This document shows, one piece after another, positions 51,958-59,825 of a stretch of DNA of 64,000 bases. The DNA comes from Verrucomicrobia bacterium LP2A (GTDB taxonomy: Bacteria; Verrucomicrobiota; Verrucomicrobiia; Methylacidiphilales; Methylacidiphilaceae). The stretch is from NCBI GenBank assembly GCA_000526255.1, contig JAFS01000002.1, positions 372,001 through 436,000 of the forward strand, read 5' to 3'. A program made the position numbers and the translations under genes. The stretch's first letter is position 1. Each line of letters begins with the position of its first letter. The notes below the pieces were generated by a model. The model was given only the letters and a program-made list of their open reading frames with translations, made no database searches and had not been told where the DNA came from.

Positions 51958-53658
51958 TCAAAAGCTGAAGACCGCCTCGAGCCCCGCAAAAAAGAAGGGG
52001 CCGCTGGAAGAGCCCACGAGTCCATTGCCAGCGAGTCCAACGTCGGACGGAGGAATCCCGTTTGCGGGCGCATAATAGTTCATCATGTTGTTCCCCCAAT
52101 CCATGCGCCCTTCCGTCCGCACCATGAAGTTATCGGCCAAGTCGAAGCGGAGGGTGGCCGTTGTGCTGTAGATGTTCGTCGGCGCAGTCATCCCCTCGAG
52201 GTAGCTGTTCCAAGAAGCCTGAAGCCACTGCTCCCGCAGGGCCAGGCTGACGAGAGGATTGAATCGGTAAATCTGGTAAAACCCGGCTCCCAGCCAGTTG
52301 GTCGGACCTCCGTAGCCGGCGGGATAGGGAAAGAGCGGAAAGATCCCCAGCGCAGTTTCCGTCGCCGGACCCAAGCCCGTGATTCCCGGCGGAGCGACGG
52401 CATTGTTGTAGAAGCCGCCGATGAGCTCATAGGCGAGCTGCAGCTGTTTCCGGTGGACGAAGGAAGGAGTCCAGATTCCATAATCGTTGAACTCCATGTA
52501 AGTTCCCGGAGAGTTGTAGGGTCCCGAAACGATATCCCCAGCCGCGTAGGCCCCCGGATAGAAAGTGCCCCCCACCATTCCTGGCGACGTTCCGAAGCCC
52601 GGAGGATTGGTCCCGTGCGGTCCATAGAGCATCCCATAGGTCGTGACAAAGCTCCTGTCGGGAGAGGTATAATCGACGTTGAAGGTCAGCAGGAAGTTCG
52701 ACAGGCCGTTGATCGAGTTGTTGACCATCCCGAAGAAGGGGTAGCCCCCTCGCCCGGTATTGAACCCTCCATCGGTCACCCCTCCCCGGACGGCCCAGCA
52801 ATCGTCCACCCGGAAGAGGAACTGGGTCCCTACGAGCACGAAAGGCTCGACGTTGTTGAAGAAGAGGCCGTAGGTCATGTTGAAGTTCGCCGGCCGCTCG
52901 AGGACCTCCAGGCCGATCGGGGCCGCAAACTTTCCGACATGCACTTCCAGCTTGCGATCGCCGATCGGAATTTGAAACTGGACGTAGGCCTGCTCCAGGA
53001 AGACCTCGCTCGTGTTGAAGCCCATTCCCGTCGAGTTCGCTGTGCCGGTTCCGGAAAGGAAATCCGGCACCCCGAGCGCGGCATCCTGCGCAAGCATCAG
53101 GTCCATGCGAAAGCCGGCATCCCAGCGGTTCTCCGCGGTCAGCGCTTTTTCCGCCCAGAGCTTGACTTGGTTGAGGTTGAAGCCCCCACCCGGAATGCCG
53201 TCGTCCGACAGCCGCATCGGAAGAAGCGGATAGCCTCCGGCCAGTCGGCTTCCCCCTCCGGCGGTCGGCGCAACGAAGCGCGGCACCTGGTTGAAGGACG
53301 GGGCATTCACGAAGTTCATTTCGAAGGCGCTGTCCACATATCCCCCCAACTTCACCCCCGGAGACGGCGAGCTCACCGCCATTCCCTGCTCTTCCAAAAG
53401 CTGCTGGAGATGCTGAGCCTCCGCCTCATCTCCCGTTCCTTGGGATGCCGTCAGATCCACATCCACCTCCGCCTCACTCCCTCCGCCCGTGGCACCGAAG
53501 AGGGGCTGCGGCAGCTCGCCGACAAGAAGCAAGGCAGCGACGATGGTTGCGGCGAAGGAGGCGTACCGGAACCGTCGGCTCTTGCGTTCCCTCCCTACGG
53601 CGGCGAATCTACCCCAGCGGCGAACCCGGTTGGGAATCAAAAGAGGGCCAACCCGCAT
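51958..53658 (-). CDS. Outer-membrane porin, BBP2/OmpL-like (array copy 1)
   Basis: 566 residues from ATG at 53658. A signal sequence is visible at about 33-55 (ASFAATIVAALLLVGELPQPLFG), long and preceded by a very basic N-terminus. Then a helix (EAQHLQQLLEEQGMAVSS), GYVDSAFEMNFVNAPSFNQVP, GIPGGGFNLNQVKLWAEKAL, RWDAGFRMDLMLAQDA, IGLEVLERPANFNMTYG and terminal AVFSF. Largest of the four paralogues. It starts 79 nt after the response-regulator stop, so it may be on the regulator transcript rather than the sigma-54 one. Confidence 0.8.
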   Translation of the reverse strand: MRVGPLLIPNRVRRWGRFAAVGRERKSRRFRYASFAATIVAALLLVGELPQPLFGATGGGSEAEVDVDLTASQGTGDEAEAQHLQQLLEEQGMAVSSPSPGVKLGGYVDSAFEMNFVNAPSFNQVPRFVAPTAGGGSRLAGGYPLLPMRLSDDGIPGGGFNLNQVKLWAEKALTAENRWDAGFRMDLMLAQDAALGVPDFLSGTGTANSTGMGFNTSEVFLEQAYVQFQIPIGDRKLEVHVGKFAAPIGLEVLERPANFNMTYGLFFNNVEPFVLVGTQFLFRVDDCWAVRGGVTDGGFNTGRGGYPFFGMVNNSINGLSNFLLTFNVDYTSPDRSFVTTYGMLYGPHGTNPPGFGTSPGMVGGTFYPGAYAAGDIVSGPYNSPGTYMEFNDYGIWTPSFVHRKQLQLAYELIGGFYNNAVAPPGITGLGPATETALGIFPLFPYPAGYGGPTNWLGAGFYQIYRFNPLVSLALREQWLQASWNSYLEGMTAPTNIYSTTATLRFDLADNFMVRTEGRMDWGNNMMNYYAPANGIPPSDVGLAGNGLVGSSSGPFFFAGLEAVFSF

Positions 53659-53737
53659 CAACAGGCGATCAAAACCGTTGTCGGCTCCCTCCGCTAGCTT
53701 TTTGCAGTCCTGAGCGCCCTTGGTCGCAACCTCGACC

Positions 53738-55105
53738 TCACACGACCCGGTCTTCGAGATACACGCCAGCGATCTTGCGCAGGAGAGTCTTTCGGCTGAT
53801 GCCGAGTTTCCGGGCAGCTTCGCTCCGGTTCCCTCCGCAGGAGTGGAGCGCCTGGAGAATCCACTGTTTTTCCGCCTCGCGCAGAGTCAATGAGGCCGGT
53901 TCTGTCCCGCGCGCCGCACGAAGGGCGGAGGGAACGCGAATTCTTTCCGGAAGATCCTCCGGCCCAATCATTGAGCCCTGCGTCATCACCACCCCGTGCT
54001 CCAGCGCCATACGCAGCTCCCGAACGTTTCCGGGCCAGTCGTACTGACGGAGCAGCTTTTCCGCATCCTTGGTCAGGCCGCTCACTCGCTTGCCGTTTTC
54101 CCGCGCGAACTCGCCGACGAAGGATTGAAAGAGAAGGGGCAGATCCTCCTTCCGCTCCCGCAGTGGCGGCAGGACGATCCTCACCACGTTGAGACGAAAG
54201 AACAGATCTTCCCGAAAGGCCCCGTCCGTTACCATCCGTTCGAGGTCGCGATTGGTGGCCGCGATGATGCGAACGTCCATGGGAATCGCCTTGTTGCTCC
54301 CCACCCGCTGAATCGTCTTCTCGCCGAGCACGCGCAAAAGCTTGACCTGGGTTGTCGCATCGATCTCTCCGATCTCGTCGAGGAAGATGGTGCCCCGTTG
54401 CGCTTCCTCGAAGCGTCCGATTCTCTTTTCCAAGGCACCCGTGAAGGCTCCTCGCTCATGGCCGAAGAGCTCGCTTTCCAGCAGCTGTGGAGAGAGCGCC
54501 GCGCAGTGAACGGCAACGAACGGGCAGGCATGGCGCGGACTTGCGAGATGCAGCGCGTGGGCGGCCAGCTCTTTTCCTGTCCCGCTCTCTCCTTCCAAGA
54601 GCACGGTCGCCCGGCTCCCCGCAACCTGCCGGATCTTCTCGACCACGGGTACCATCGCCGCGGACTTCCCGATGATCCGCTCCAAGCCGAACTTCCATCC
54701 GAGCTGCTCCCGCAAATTCTGATTCTCCGTCTCCACCTGCCGGGAGCGGACCGCCCTCCGCAGAACGATGGTGAGCTTCCCGAGATCGAGAGGCTTGGTG
54801 ACATAGTCATAAGCCCCCCGCTTGATCGCCTCCACGGCGTTATCGACCGAGCCGTAGGCCGTCATGATCACGCATGCGGGAGAGGTCGGCAGATTTCGGC
54901 TGAATTCGAGCAGATCCAGGCCCGACTCTTTCCCCAGCCGAAGATCGAGCAGCACGACATCAATCGCCTCGTCTCCTAAAATGCTTTTGGCGGCGGCCAC
55001 TCCCTCGGCCGTATAGGTCTCGAACTCCTCCGAGAAGGCGCGCCGGAGTCCCTCGCGGGCGTTCCGCTCGTCATCCACGATCAACAATCCAGGAAAATCG
55101 TTCAT
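53738..55105 (-). CDS. NtrC-family sigma-54-dependent response regulator
   Basis: 455 residues. Receiver domain ([16 protein letters not shown], phospho-acceptor Asp in VVLLDLRLG, Lys in YVTKPLDLG), AAA+ domain with [17 protein letters not shown] (Walker A), [19 protein letters not shown] (the GAFTGA loop contacting sigma-54) and [12 protein letters not shown] (Walker B), and a C-terminal Fis-type helix-turn-helix ([19 protein letters not shown]). The intact GAFTGA shows it can activate RpoN promoters. It follows its sensor kinase by 8 nt and precedes the porin array. Confidence 0.95.
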   Translation of the reverse strand: MNDFPGLLIVDDERNAREGLRRAFSEEFETYTAEGVAAAKSILGDEAIDVVLLDLRLGKESGLDLLEFSRNLPTSPACVIMTAYGSVDNAVEAIKRGAYDYVTKPLDLGKLTIVLRRAVRSRQVETENQNLREQLGWKFGLERIIGKSAAMVPVVEKIRQVAGSRATVLLEGESGTGKELAAHALHLASPRHACPFVAVHCAALSPQLLESELFGHERGAFTGALEKRIGRFEEAQRGTIFLDEIGEIDATTQVKLLRVLGEKTIQRVGSNKAIPMDVRIIAATNRDLERMVTDGAFREDLFFRLNVVRIVLPPLRERKEDLPLLFQSFVGEFARENGKRVSGLTKDAEKLLRQYDWPGNVRELRMALEHGVVMTQGSMIGPEDLPERIRVPSALRAARGTEPASLTLREAEKQWILQALHSCGGNRSEAARKLGISRKTLLRKIAGVYLEDRVV

Positions 55106-55113
55106 CGAGTGGG

Positions 55114-56313
55114 TCAGGCGCGCTCTCCGCTTGTCTCGCCGGAATCCGCCGGATCGGGTCCCATGGGCAAAAGGCGGACACGCCGCTCGCTGCGCGGGAG
55201 AAGGATACGCACGGTCGTCCCTTTCCCTTCCCGGCTTTCCAGCTGGATCTCCCCGCCGTGCTCCCGCACGATGCGGCGCACGACTAAGAGCCCGAGACCC
55301 GTACCCGCCTGCTTGGTCGTGAAGTAGGGCTCGAACGCCCGCCCCATCTCCCCCACCGACATCCCCGAGCCATTATCTTGAAAGCTGATCAGAAAATGGC
55401 TGTCGGAGAGCTCCGTGCGCACCTGCAGGATGCCGCCGCGATCCATCGCCTCGAGCGAATTCTTCATCACGTTGAAGAATGCCTGCCTGAGCTGATCTCG
55501 ATCGGCCCGGACCGGGGGCATGACCTTGGCCAGCTCCATCTCGACCAGGACATCTCGGTTTTCCATCTGCGGAGTGAGGAACAGGACGGCGTCGCGTACG
55601 ATCTCGTTCAACACGGTCCACGAGAGATCGGGCGGAGCGGGGCGAATCGCCCGGAGAAACTGATTGACGATCACGTCGAGCCGCTGCAGCTCCGACCGGA
55701 TCGCGGCGAGCGATTCGGAAACCGCCGTCTTCGTCTTCTTCCGGGCAAGCTCTCTCTGGAGCAGCTCCGTGTGAATCTGCAGGGAATTGAGCGGATTCCC
55801 GAGCTCGTGCGCGACTCCGGCCGCGAGCAGGGTAAGAGCGTTGAGCTTCTCGGACTCGATCATCTCCAAGGTCTTCTCTCGGTTGGCGGTCATGTCATAG
55901 ACGATCACCACGAAAGCCTCCGTCCCCTCTGGCCCCTTTTCGAGAGGGACCGACGAACAGTTCAGATACCTCGCTTCCGGATAGGTGATCTGCAAATCTC
56001 GACTGAAGATTTGCCCAGATACGAACAGGGAGGGCCAGTCGACGTCGGGCAGATAGCGACTGATCGATTTTCCGAGCGCCTTCTCCCAATCGATTCCCAG
56101 GAGCCGCTCCGCGCTCTGGTTTCCATACAAGACCTTCCCGCGGACGTCCACGACCAGGATTCCCTCCTGAAGAGCGTTGAAGACCGTCTCCAGAAAGCCC
56201 TTTTCCTGGGCCAGCCGTTGAAGATAGTTTTGGATCTCCGACGGGCCGAGTCGTTCGATCCGGCCTAGGAGTTTGTTGAGAAACGAATTCCGCAAGCTCA
56301 TGCTTAGCGCCAT
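55114..56313 (-). CDS. NtrB-type PAS-domain sensor histidine kinase
   Basis: 399 residues, apparently cytosolic: no membrane segment. A PAS domain at about 42-150 (NALQEGILVVDVRGKVLYGN) is followed by the dimerisation helix with the phospho-acceptor His in AAGVAHELGNPLNSLQIH (about residue 188) and an ATPase domain with NVMKNSLEAM (N box), FQDNGSGMSVGEM and EPYFTTKQAGTGLGL. The signal it senses is unknown, but a soluble PAS sensor would respond to an internal cue. Paired with the sigma-54 regulator downstream. Confidence 0.93.
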   Translation of the reverse strand: MALSMSLRNSFLNKLLGRIERLGPSEIQNYLQRLAQEKGFLETVFNALQEGILVVDVRGKVLYGNQSAERLLGIDWEKALGKSISRYLPDVDWPSLFVSGQIFSRDLQITYPEARYLNCSSVPLEKGPEGTEAFVVIVYDMTANREKTLEMIESEKLNALTLLAAGVAHELGNPLNSLQIHTELLQRELARKKTKTAVSESLAAIRSELQRLDVIVNQFLRAIRPAPPDLSWTVLNEIVRDAVLFLTPQMENRDVLVEMELAKVMPPVRADRDQLRQAFFNVMKNSLEAMDRGGILQVRTELSDSHFLISFQDNGSGMSVGEMGRAFEPYFTTKQAGTGLGLLVVRRIVREHGGEIQLESREGKGTTVRILLPRSERRVRLLPMGPDPADSGETSGERA

Positions 56314-56409
56314 CTTCTCTTCTCGCCCGAGGGGAATGTAGCGAAGAAGCGGGTTCCAGTCGAGATCGCGTGGGAGGCGGCCGCTCGGACGCTACCGCTG
56401 TCCGGCAGG

Positions 56410-57441
56410 CTAGTCCCCGGGAAGCACGCGCGCAGCCGAGGCTCGCGTGTGAGTCGCTTGGAAAAACCGACCCAGTCCGCGAGCCACGGCTTCGGCGAGT
56501 CGCTGCCGATACTCCGGACGATCGATCGAGGACGAATCGCTCGGGTCGGACAAGAACCCTCCCTCCACGAGGACCCCCGGCAGCGGATTATCCCGGAGCA
56601 CGACAAATCGGGCTCGCCGGACGCCCCGGTCCATTTCCGGGTCGTCCGGCCGCAACCGGATGAGCTCGAGGTGAATTTCGTGCGCCAAGAGCGTATTGAG
56701 AAGGTCGTTCTCGTTCCCCACGAGGGGCAGATAGTCGACCCGTCGCACCCACGTCCCATTGTTGCTTGAGGGGGCACCCCGTGGAGCCAGGCAATAGGTC
56801 TCCACTCCGTGGCCGCTCGGTTCCGACTGGTTGTAATGGAGGCTCACGAAAACGTAACCCGGGTAGGATTGCGCAATCCGAACCCGCTGTTCCAAAGGAA
56901 CAAAAACGTCGCTTGTTCGAGTAAAGACCGTTGGGATCCCTTGGGAACGAAGAATCGATCCCAGCCGCCGAGCGGTGTCCAAGGCGTAGTCCTTCTCGTA
57001 CCGGCCGTTGCAGCTTCTCGCCCCCTTATCCTCCCCGCCGTGGCCGGGATCGATCACCACCCCGCGAAACCAAAGTCGGACCGGCACGTGAGAAGGACGA
57101 AAAATCGGATCGAACAGACAGGAGAGGTCCGTGCGCGAAAGATACCATCGCCCGTCCCTCTCCAGCAGCGGAAAAGAGAGCGCGTGACGGATGCCGTCAA
57201 TAAAAACGTAGGGGCTTCCCTGCTTCCCCTCGACCGTCCCGATCCTGCCGGAGAGATGGATTTCCCCAACCACGGGCTCCGCGGCCGACAGGGCGTAGAA
57301 GCGGCAAAAATCCTCGATCGGCACATACTCTCGCGCCCCGATGGGCACGAGGCGCCATCCGGCAGCCCCTTGCGCCCGCGCGACCCCGAGCGGGAGAAGA
57401 GCGGTTCCCGCCAAAAGCAAGGCCTGGATTAGGCTTCGCAT
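56410..57441 (-). CDS. N-acetylmuramoyl-L-alanine amidase (AmiC-type)
   Basis: 343 residues. Signal peptide at 6-23 (QALLLAGTALLPLGVARA), an N-terminal region of about 110 residues that may bind the envelope, then Amidase_3 with VVIDPGHGGEDKGA (His zinc ligand), a Glu in GRYEKDYALD, VFVSLHYNQSE (His) and GVLVEGGFLSD (catalytic Glu). It splits the peptidoglycan stem from the glycan strand in the periplasm. It overlaps panC by 13 nt and is followed by the sensor kinase after 96 nt. Confidence 0.92.
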   Translation of the reverse strand: MRSLIQALLLAGTALLPLGVARAQGAAGWRLVPIGAREYVPIEDFCRFYALSAAEPVVGEIHLSGRIGTVEGKQGSPYVFIDGIRHALSFPLLERDGRWYLSRTDLSCLFDPIFRPSHVPVRLWFRGVVIDPGHGGEDKGARSCNGRYEKDYALDTARRLGSILRSQGIPTVFTRTSDVFVPLEQRVRIAQSYPGYVFVSLHYNQSEPSGHGVETYCLAPRGAPSSNNGTWVRRVDYLPLVGNENDLLNTLLAHEIHLELIRLRPDDPEMDRGVRRARFVVLRDNPLPGVLVEGGFLSDPSDSSSIDRPEYRQRLAEAVARGLGRFFQATHTRASAARVLPGD

Positions 57442-58205
57442 GGAAAATTGTCGATCAATCGAATCTTATCGATCCAGATCGCTCCGCACAAGCGGCCATC
57501 CGCTTCTTCGACGTAGTCAACGCGAAATCCCGGCACCCGGCTCAGCTCCGCAGACGCCCAAGCGCACCCGTCCGGACGCCGGGACGCCTCCGCAAGAATC
57601 TGGGGAAAAGTGGCCGCCTTCTTCCGCTGCTCAGGCGAAAGATACCGGTTCCTCGAGCTCCATGCCAGCCCGTCCCGATCCCGCTGGACTTCCACCGGCA
57701 CGATTCGGACCGGAAACGCGAGATCCCGAACCAGGCGGCGGATCATGGAAAGTTGCTGCGCATCTTTCCATCCGAAGACCGCCGTTGCCGCCTGGGTTAG
57801 ATTAAAGAGCTTGACGACAACGGTTGCGACTCCTCGAAAGTGGCTGGGCCGGCTTCTTGCGCACCGGCCGGCGGAGAGAGCTTCTTCGGTGACGTAGCTC
57901 GAATGGTCGGTCGCGTAGAGATCGCGGGGAGCGAAGAATAGATCCACCCCTGCGGCTTCGCAGGCCTGCCGGTCCGCCTCCCTCGTCCGTGGATACGCGG
58001 AAAGGTCCTCTCCCGCTCCGAATTGCAGCGGATTGACGTAGACGCTGACGATCACCGGAGTACCCTCCTCTTTCGCTCGTTCGATCAGGGAGAGGTGCCC
58101 TGGGTGGAGCGCCCCCATGGTCGGCACAAGCGCGGGAAACGCCCCCTCCCTGCGCAGACGGAGTCCGACCGCCTGCATCTCTTCCGCATCTTCGATGAGC
58201 TGCAT
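57429..58205 (-). CDS. panC: Pantothenate synthetase
   Basis: 258 residues from ATG at 58205, preceded by AGGAGAGG. Motifs: LVPTMGALHPGHLSLIERAK (ATP HIGH-like), VSVYVNPLQFGAGEDLSAYPR, FRGVATVVVKLFNL, VFGWKDAQQLSMIRRLV and GLAWSSRNRYLSPEQR. It joins pantoate and beta-alanine. The C-terminal domain is short. A nearby upstream ATG (58211) would add two residues. Confidence 0.95.
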   Translation of the reverse strand: MQLIEDAEEMQAVGLRLRREGAFPALVPTMGALHPGHLSLIERAKEEGTPVIVSVYVNPLQFGAGEDLSAYPRTREADRQACEAAGVDLFFAPRDLYATDHSSYVTEEALSAGRCARSRPSHFRGVATVVVKLFNLTQAATAVFGWKDAQQLSMIRRLVRDLAFPVRIVPVEVQRDRDGLAWSSRNRYLSPEQRKKAATFPQILAEASRRPDGCAWASAELSRVPGFRVDYVEEADGRLCGAIWIDKIRLIDNFPCEA

Positions 58206-58289
58206 CGGCATCCTCTCCTCCGACTGTACCACTTTTTCCTTGAGCCGAAGGCACCTTCGCTCCAAAAGAAGCCGGCCGCGCCAGGTCTC

Positions 58290-59186
58290 ATGGGCTCTTT
58301 CTTTCTTGTCTTCCTCGGCCTCTTCTCCCTGCTCGCCCTGCTCGACGCGATCTCGGCCAAGAGCTCGGGGGACGTCTCGCTCGACCGCGCTCTCCTTTTG
58401 AGTTTCCTCTGGTTGCTATTTTCGCTGGGCTGCGGCGGGTATCTCTGGAAGGCACGCGGACCTTCCGCGGCCATCGACTTCGCGACGATCTACGGAATCG
58501 AGTATCTCCTGAGCATCGACAACCTCTTCGCCTTCTATGGAACCTTCCGTCTCTTCGGGATCCGAGGAGCGGCCCAGTCGCAGCTGCTCACGCTGGGCGT
58601 CCTTCTCGCCGTCCTCCTACGCGCCCTGCTGATCTGGGGCGGCTTGAGTCTGCTTGGGAAATATGGAGTAGCCTTTCCCCTCCTCGGCCTCCTGCTCCTG
58701 GTCGCGGCGTTCCGCCTCTCCCAAAAGCCCGGGTCGGAAGTCATCCTCCCAAAAGGACTGAGACCTGCCCTTCTCCCTCCTCAGGATGTCCCGGAGGCCC
58801 CTCGATGGATCATTCGCCGCGCAGGCAAGGTCCGGCCGTCCGCTCGATTGGTGGCGCTTTTGTCCATCGAGCTGGCCGATCTGCTCTTCGCCTTGGATTC
58901 CGTCCCCGCGGCCTTCGCCATTACGCTCGATCCCACGGTGGTGTTTCCGGCCAACCTCTGCGCCGTAATGGGTCTCCGCTCTCTCTATCCCCTGGTGCAA
59001 CAGGCGGCGGAACGGTTGCAATGGCTGACCCGAGCGATCCCTTGGGTCTTGGCCCTGATGGGAGCGGAGCTCTGCGCCAAGCCGTGGATCTCGATCCCGA
59101 CAAAGCATACGCTGGCACTCGTCGTCTCTCTTTTCCTAGGTGCCTTTCTCCTCTCCGCCGGGCGGAAAGTCTCGCGCCACCGATAG
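58290..59186 (+). CDS. terC: TerC-family integral membrane protein
   Basis: 298 residues with about 8-9 membrane helices. The two acidic intramembrane motifs of TerC are present: YLLSIDNLFAFYGTF near residue 78 and LADLLFALDSVPAAFAIT near 198. Homologues export or handle metal ions such as manganese, and some contribute to tellurite resistance or to metalation of exported enzymes. Divergent from panC with an 84-nt gap. No ter operon partners nearby, so tellurite resistance is not implied. Confidence 0.93.
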   Translation: MGSFFLVFLGLFSLLALLDAISAKSSGDVSLDRALLLSFLWLLFSLGCGGYLWKARGPSAAIDFATIYGIEYLLSIDNLFAFYGTFRLFGIRGAAQSQLLTLGVLLAVLLRALLIWGGLSLLGKYGVAFPLLGLLLLVAAFRLSQKPGSEVILPKGLRPALLPPQDVPEAPRWIIRRAGKVRPSARLVALLSIELADLLFALDSVPAAFAITLDPTVVFPANLCAVMGLRSLYPLVQQAAERLQWLTRAIPWVLALMGAELCAKPWISIPTKHTLALVVSLFLGAFLLSAGRKVSRHR

Positions 59187-59205
59187 AGACCGATAGGAAG
59201 CAGGC

Positions 59206-59700
59206 CTACTTGGTCTCGCCGCCAAAGAACGGTTCGTCGGGCGGCTCCTGCTGCTTGCGCTGGGCCTCGCGCATCTTTTCCAAGAGCTCGCTCATGTCCT
59301 CCACTTCATCCCAGACTTCGCGAGAGACCAGAATCGGCCGCTTCGCCTGCAAGGCGAGTGTGAGGCAGTCGCTGGGACGAGCATCGATCTCGATCATCTT
59401 CTTATGCACTTCGCTTTCGGCGTGGAGAAGGAGCCGCGCAAAATAGGTATTGTTTCGTAAGTCATTGATTATGACTCGATCGATGGCGATCGAAAAGCCT
59501 TCGAAGATTAACCCCACCAGCTCGTGGGTCAGGGGTCGCTCGTTCCGCTCCCCACGGAGCGCCATCATGATGGCCCGGCCGACATAGCTGTCGACGTTGA
59601 TCACGAATACCTTCTCCTCATTGCCCAGAAAAACGGCGAACCCCTGCGGCCCGGTCGGGAGAATTCCCGCGACCTCGACGGAAACGAGATCATTGTTCAC
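59206..59700 (-). CDS. Bifunctional-nuclease-domain (BFN/DUF151) protein
   Basis: 164 residues from GTG at 59700, with an AAAAAGGT ribosome-binding site. The domain is recognised from FAVFLGNEEKVFVINVDSYVGRAI, RPLTHELVGLIFEGFSIAIDRVIINDL, TYFARLLLH and IDARPSDCLTLALQAKRPILVS, with the conserved DARPSD turn. Homologues have DNase/RNase activity or bind RNA; the exact role in bacteria is unclear. The C-terminal helix (MREAQRKQQEPPDEPFF) is charged and probably disordered. It runs convergent to terC. Confidence 0.85.
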   Translation of the reverse strand: MNNDLVSVEVAGILPTGPQGFAVFLGNEEKVFVINVDSYVGRAIMMALRGERNERPLTHELVGLIFEGFSIAIDRVIINDLRNNTYFARLLLHAESEVHKKMIEIDARPSDCLTLALQAKRPILVSREVWDEVEDMSELLEKMREAQRKQQEPPDEPFFGGETK

Positions 59701-59759
59701 ACCTTTTTCGTATCATAATCCCGTTGCTTCGCAAGCAGGCGCAAAGGGGCTTGACTCCT

Positions 59760-59778
59760 AAGGGGAAAATTTCCCTTT
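59760..59778. promoter_or_regulatory. Inverted repeat (possible operator) upstream of speA
   Basis: GGGAAA-A-TTTCCC at 59763-59775 extends with AA/TT on each side across one mismatched pair. It sits in the 125-nt divergent region between the BFN gene and speA. It looks like a binding site for a dimeric regulator; the regulator is unknown. Confidence 0.45.
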
Positions 59779-59788
59779 CGCCGGGATT

Positions 59789-59818
59789 GCGAAGAGGGGA
59801 GAGCGGTTTTTATATAGG
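59789..59818 (+). promoter_or_regulatory. Possible speA promoter
   Basis: TTGCGA, an 18-nt spacer and TATATA just before the speA start. The -10 box is close to the ATG, so the transcript would have a very short leader; no ribosome-binding site is visible, consistent with leaderless translation but not proof of it. Confidence 0.35.
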
Positions 59819-59825
59819 GTGACCG

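Noticed and set aside
53662-53737. Possible sigma-54 site in front of the first array porin
   Set aside because: The nearest GG...GC pair has 11-12 bases between instead of 10 and matches the consensus poorly.
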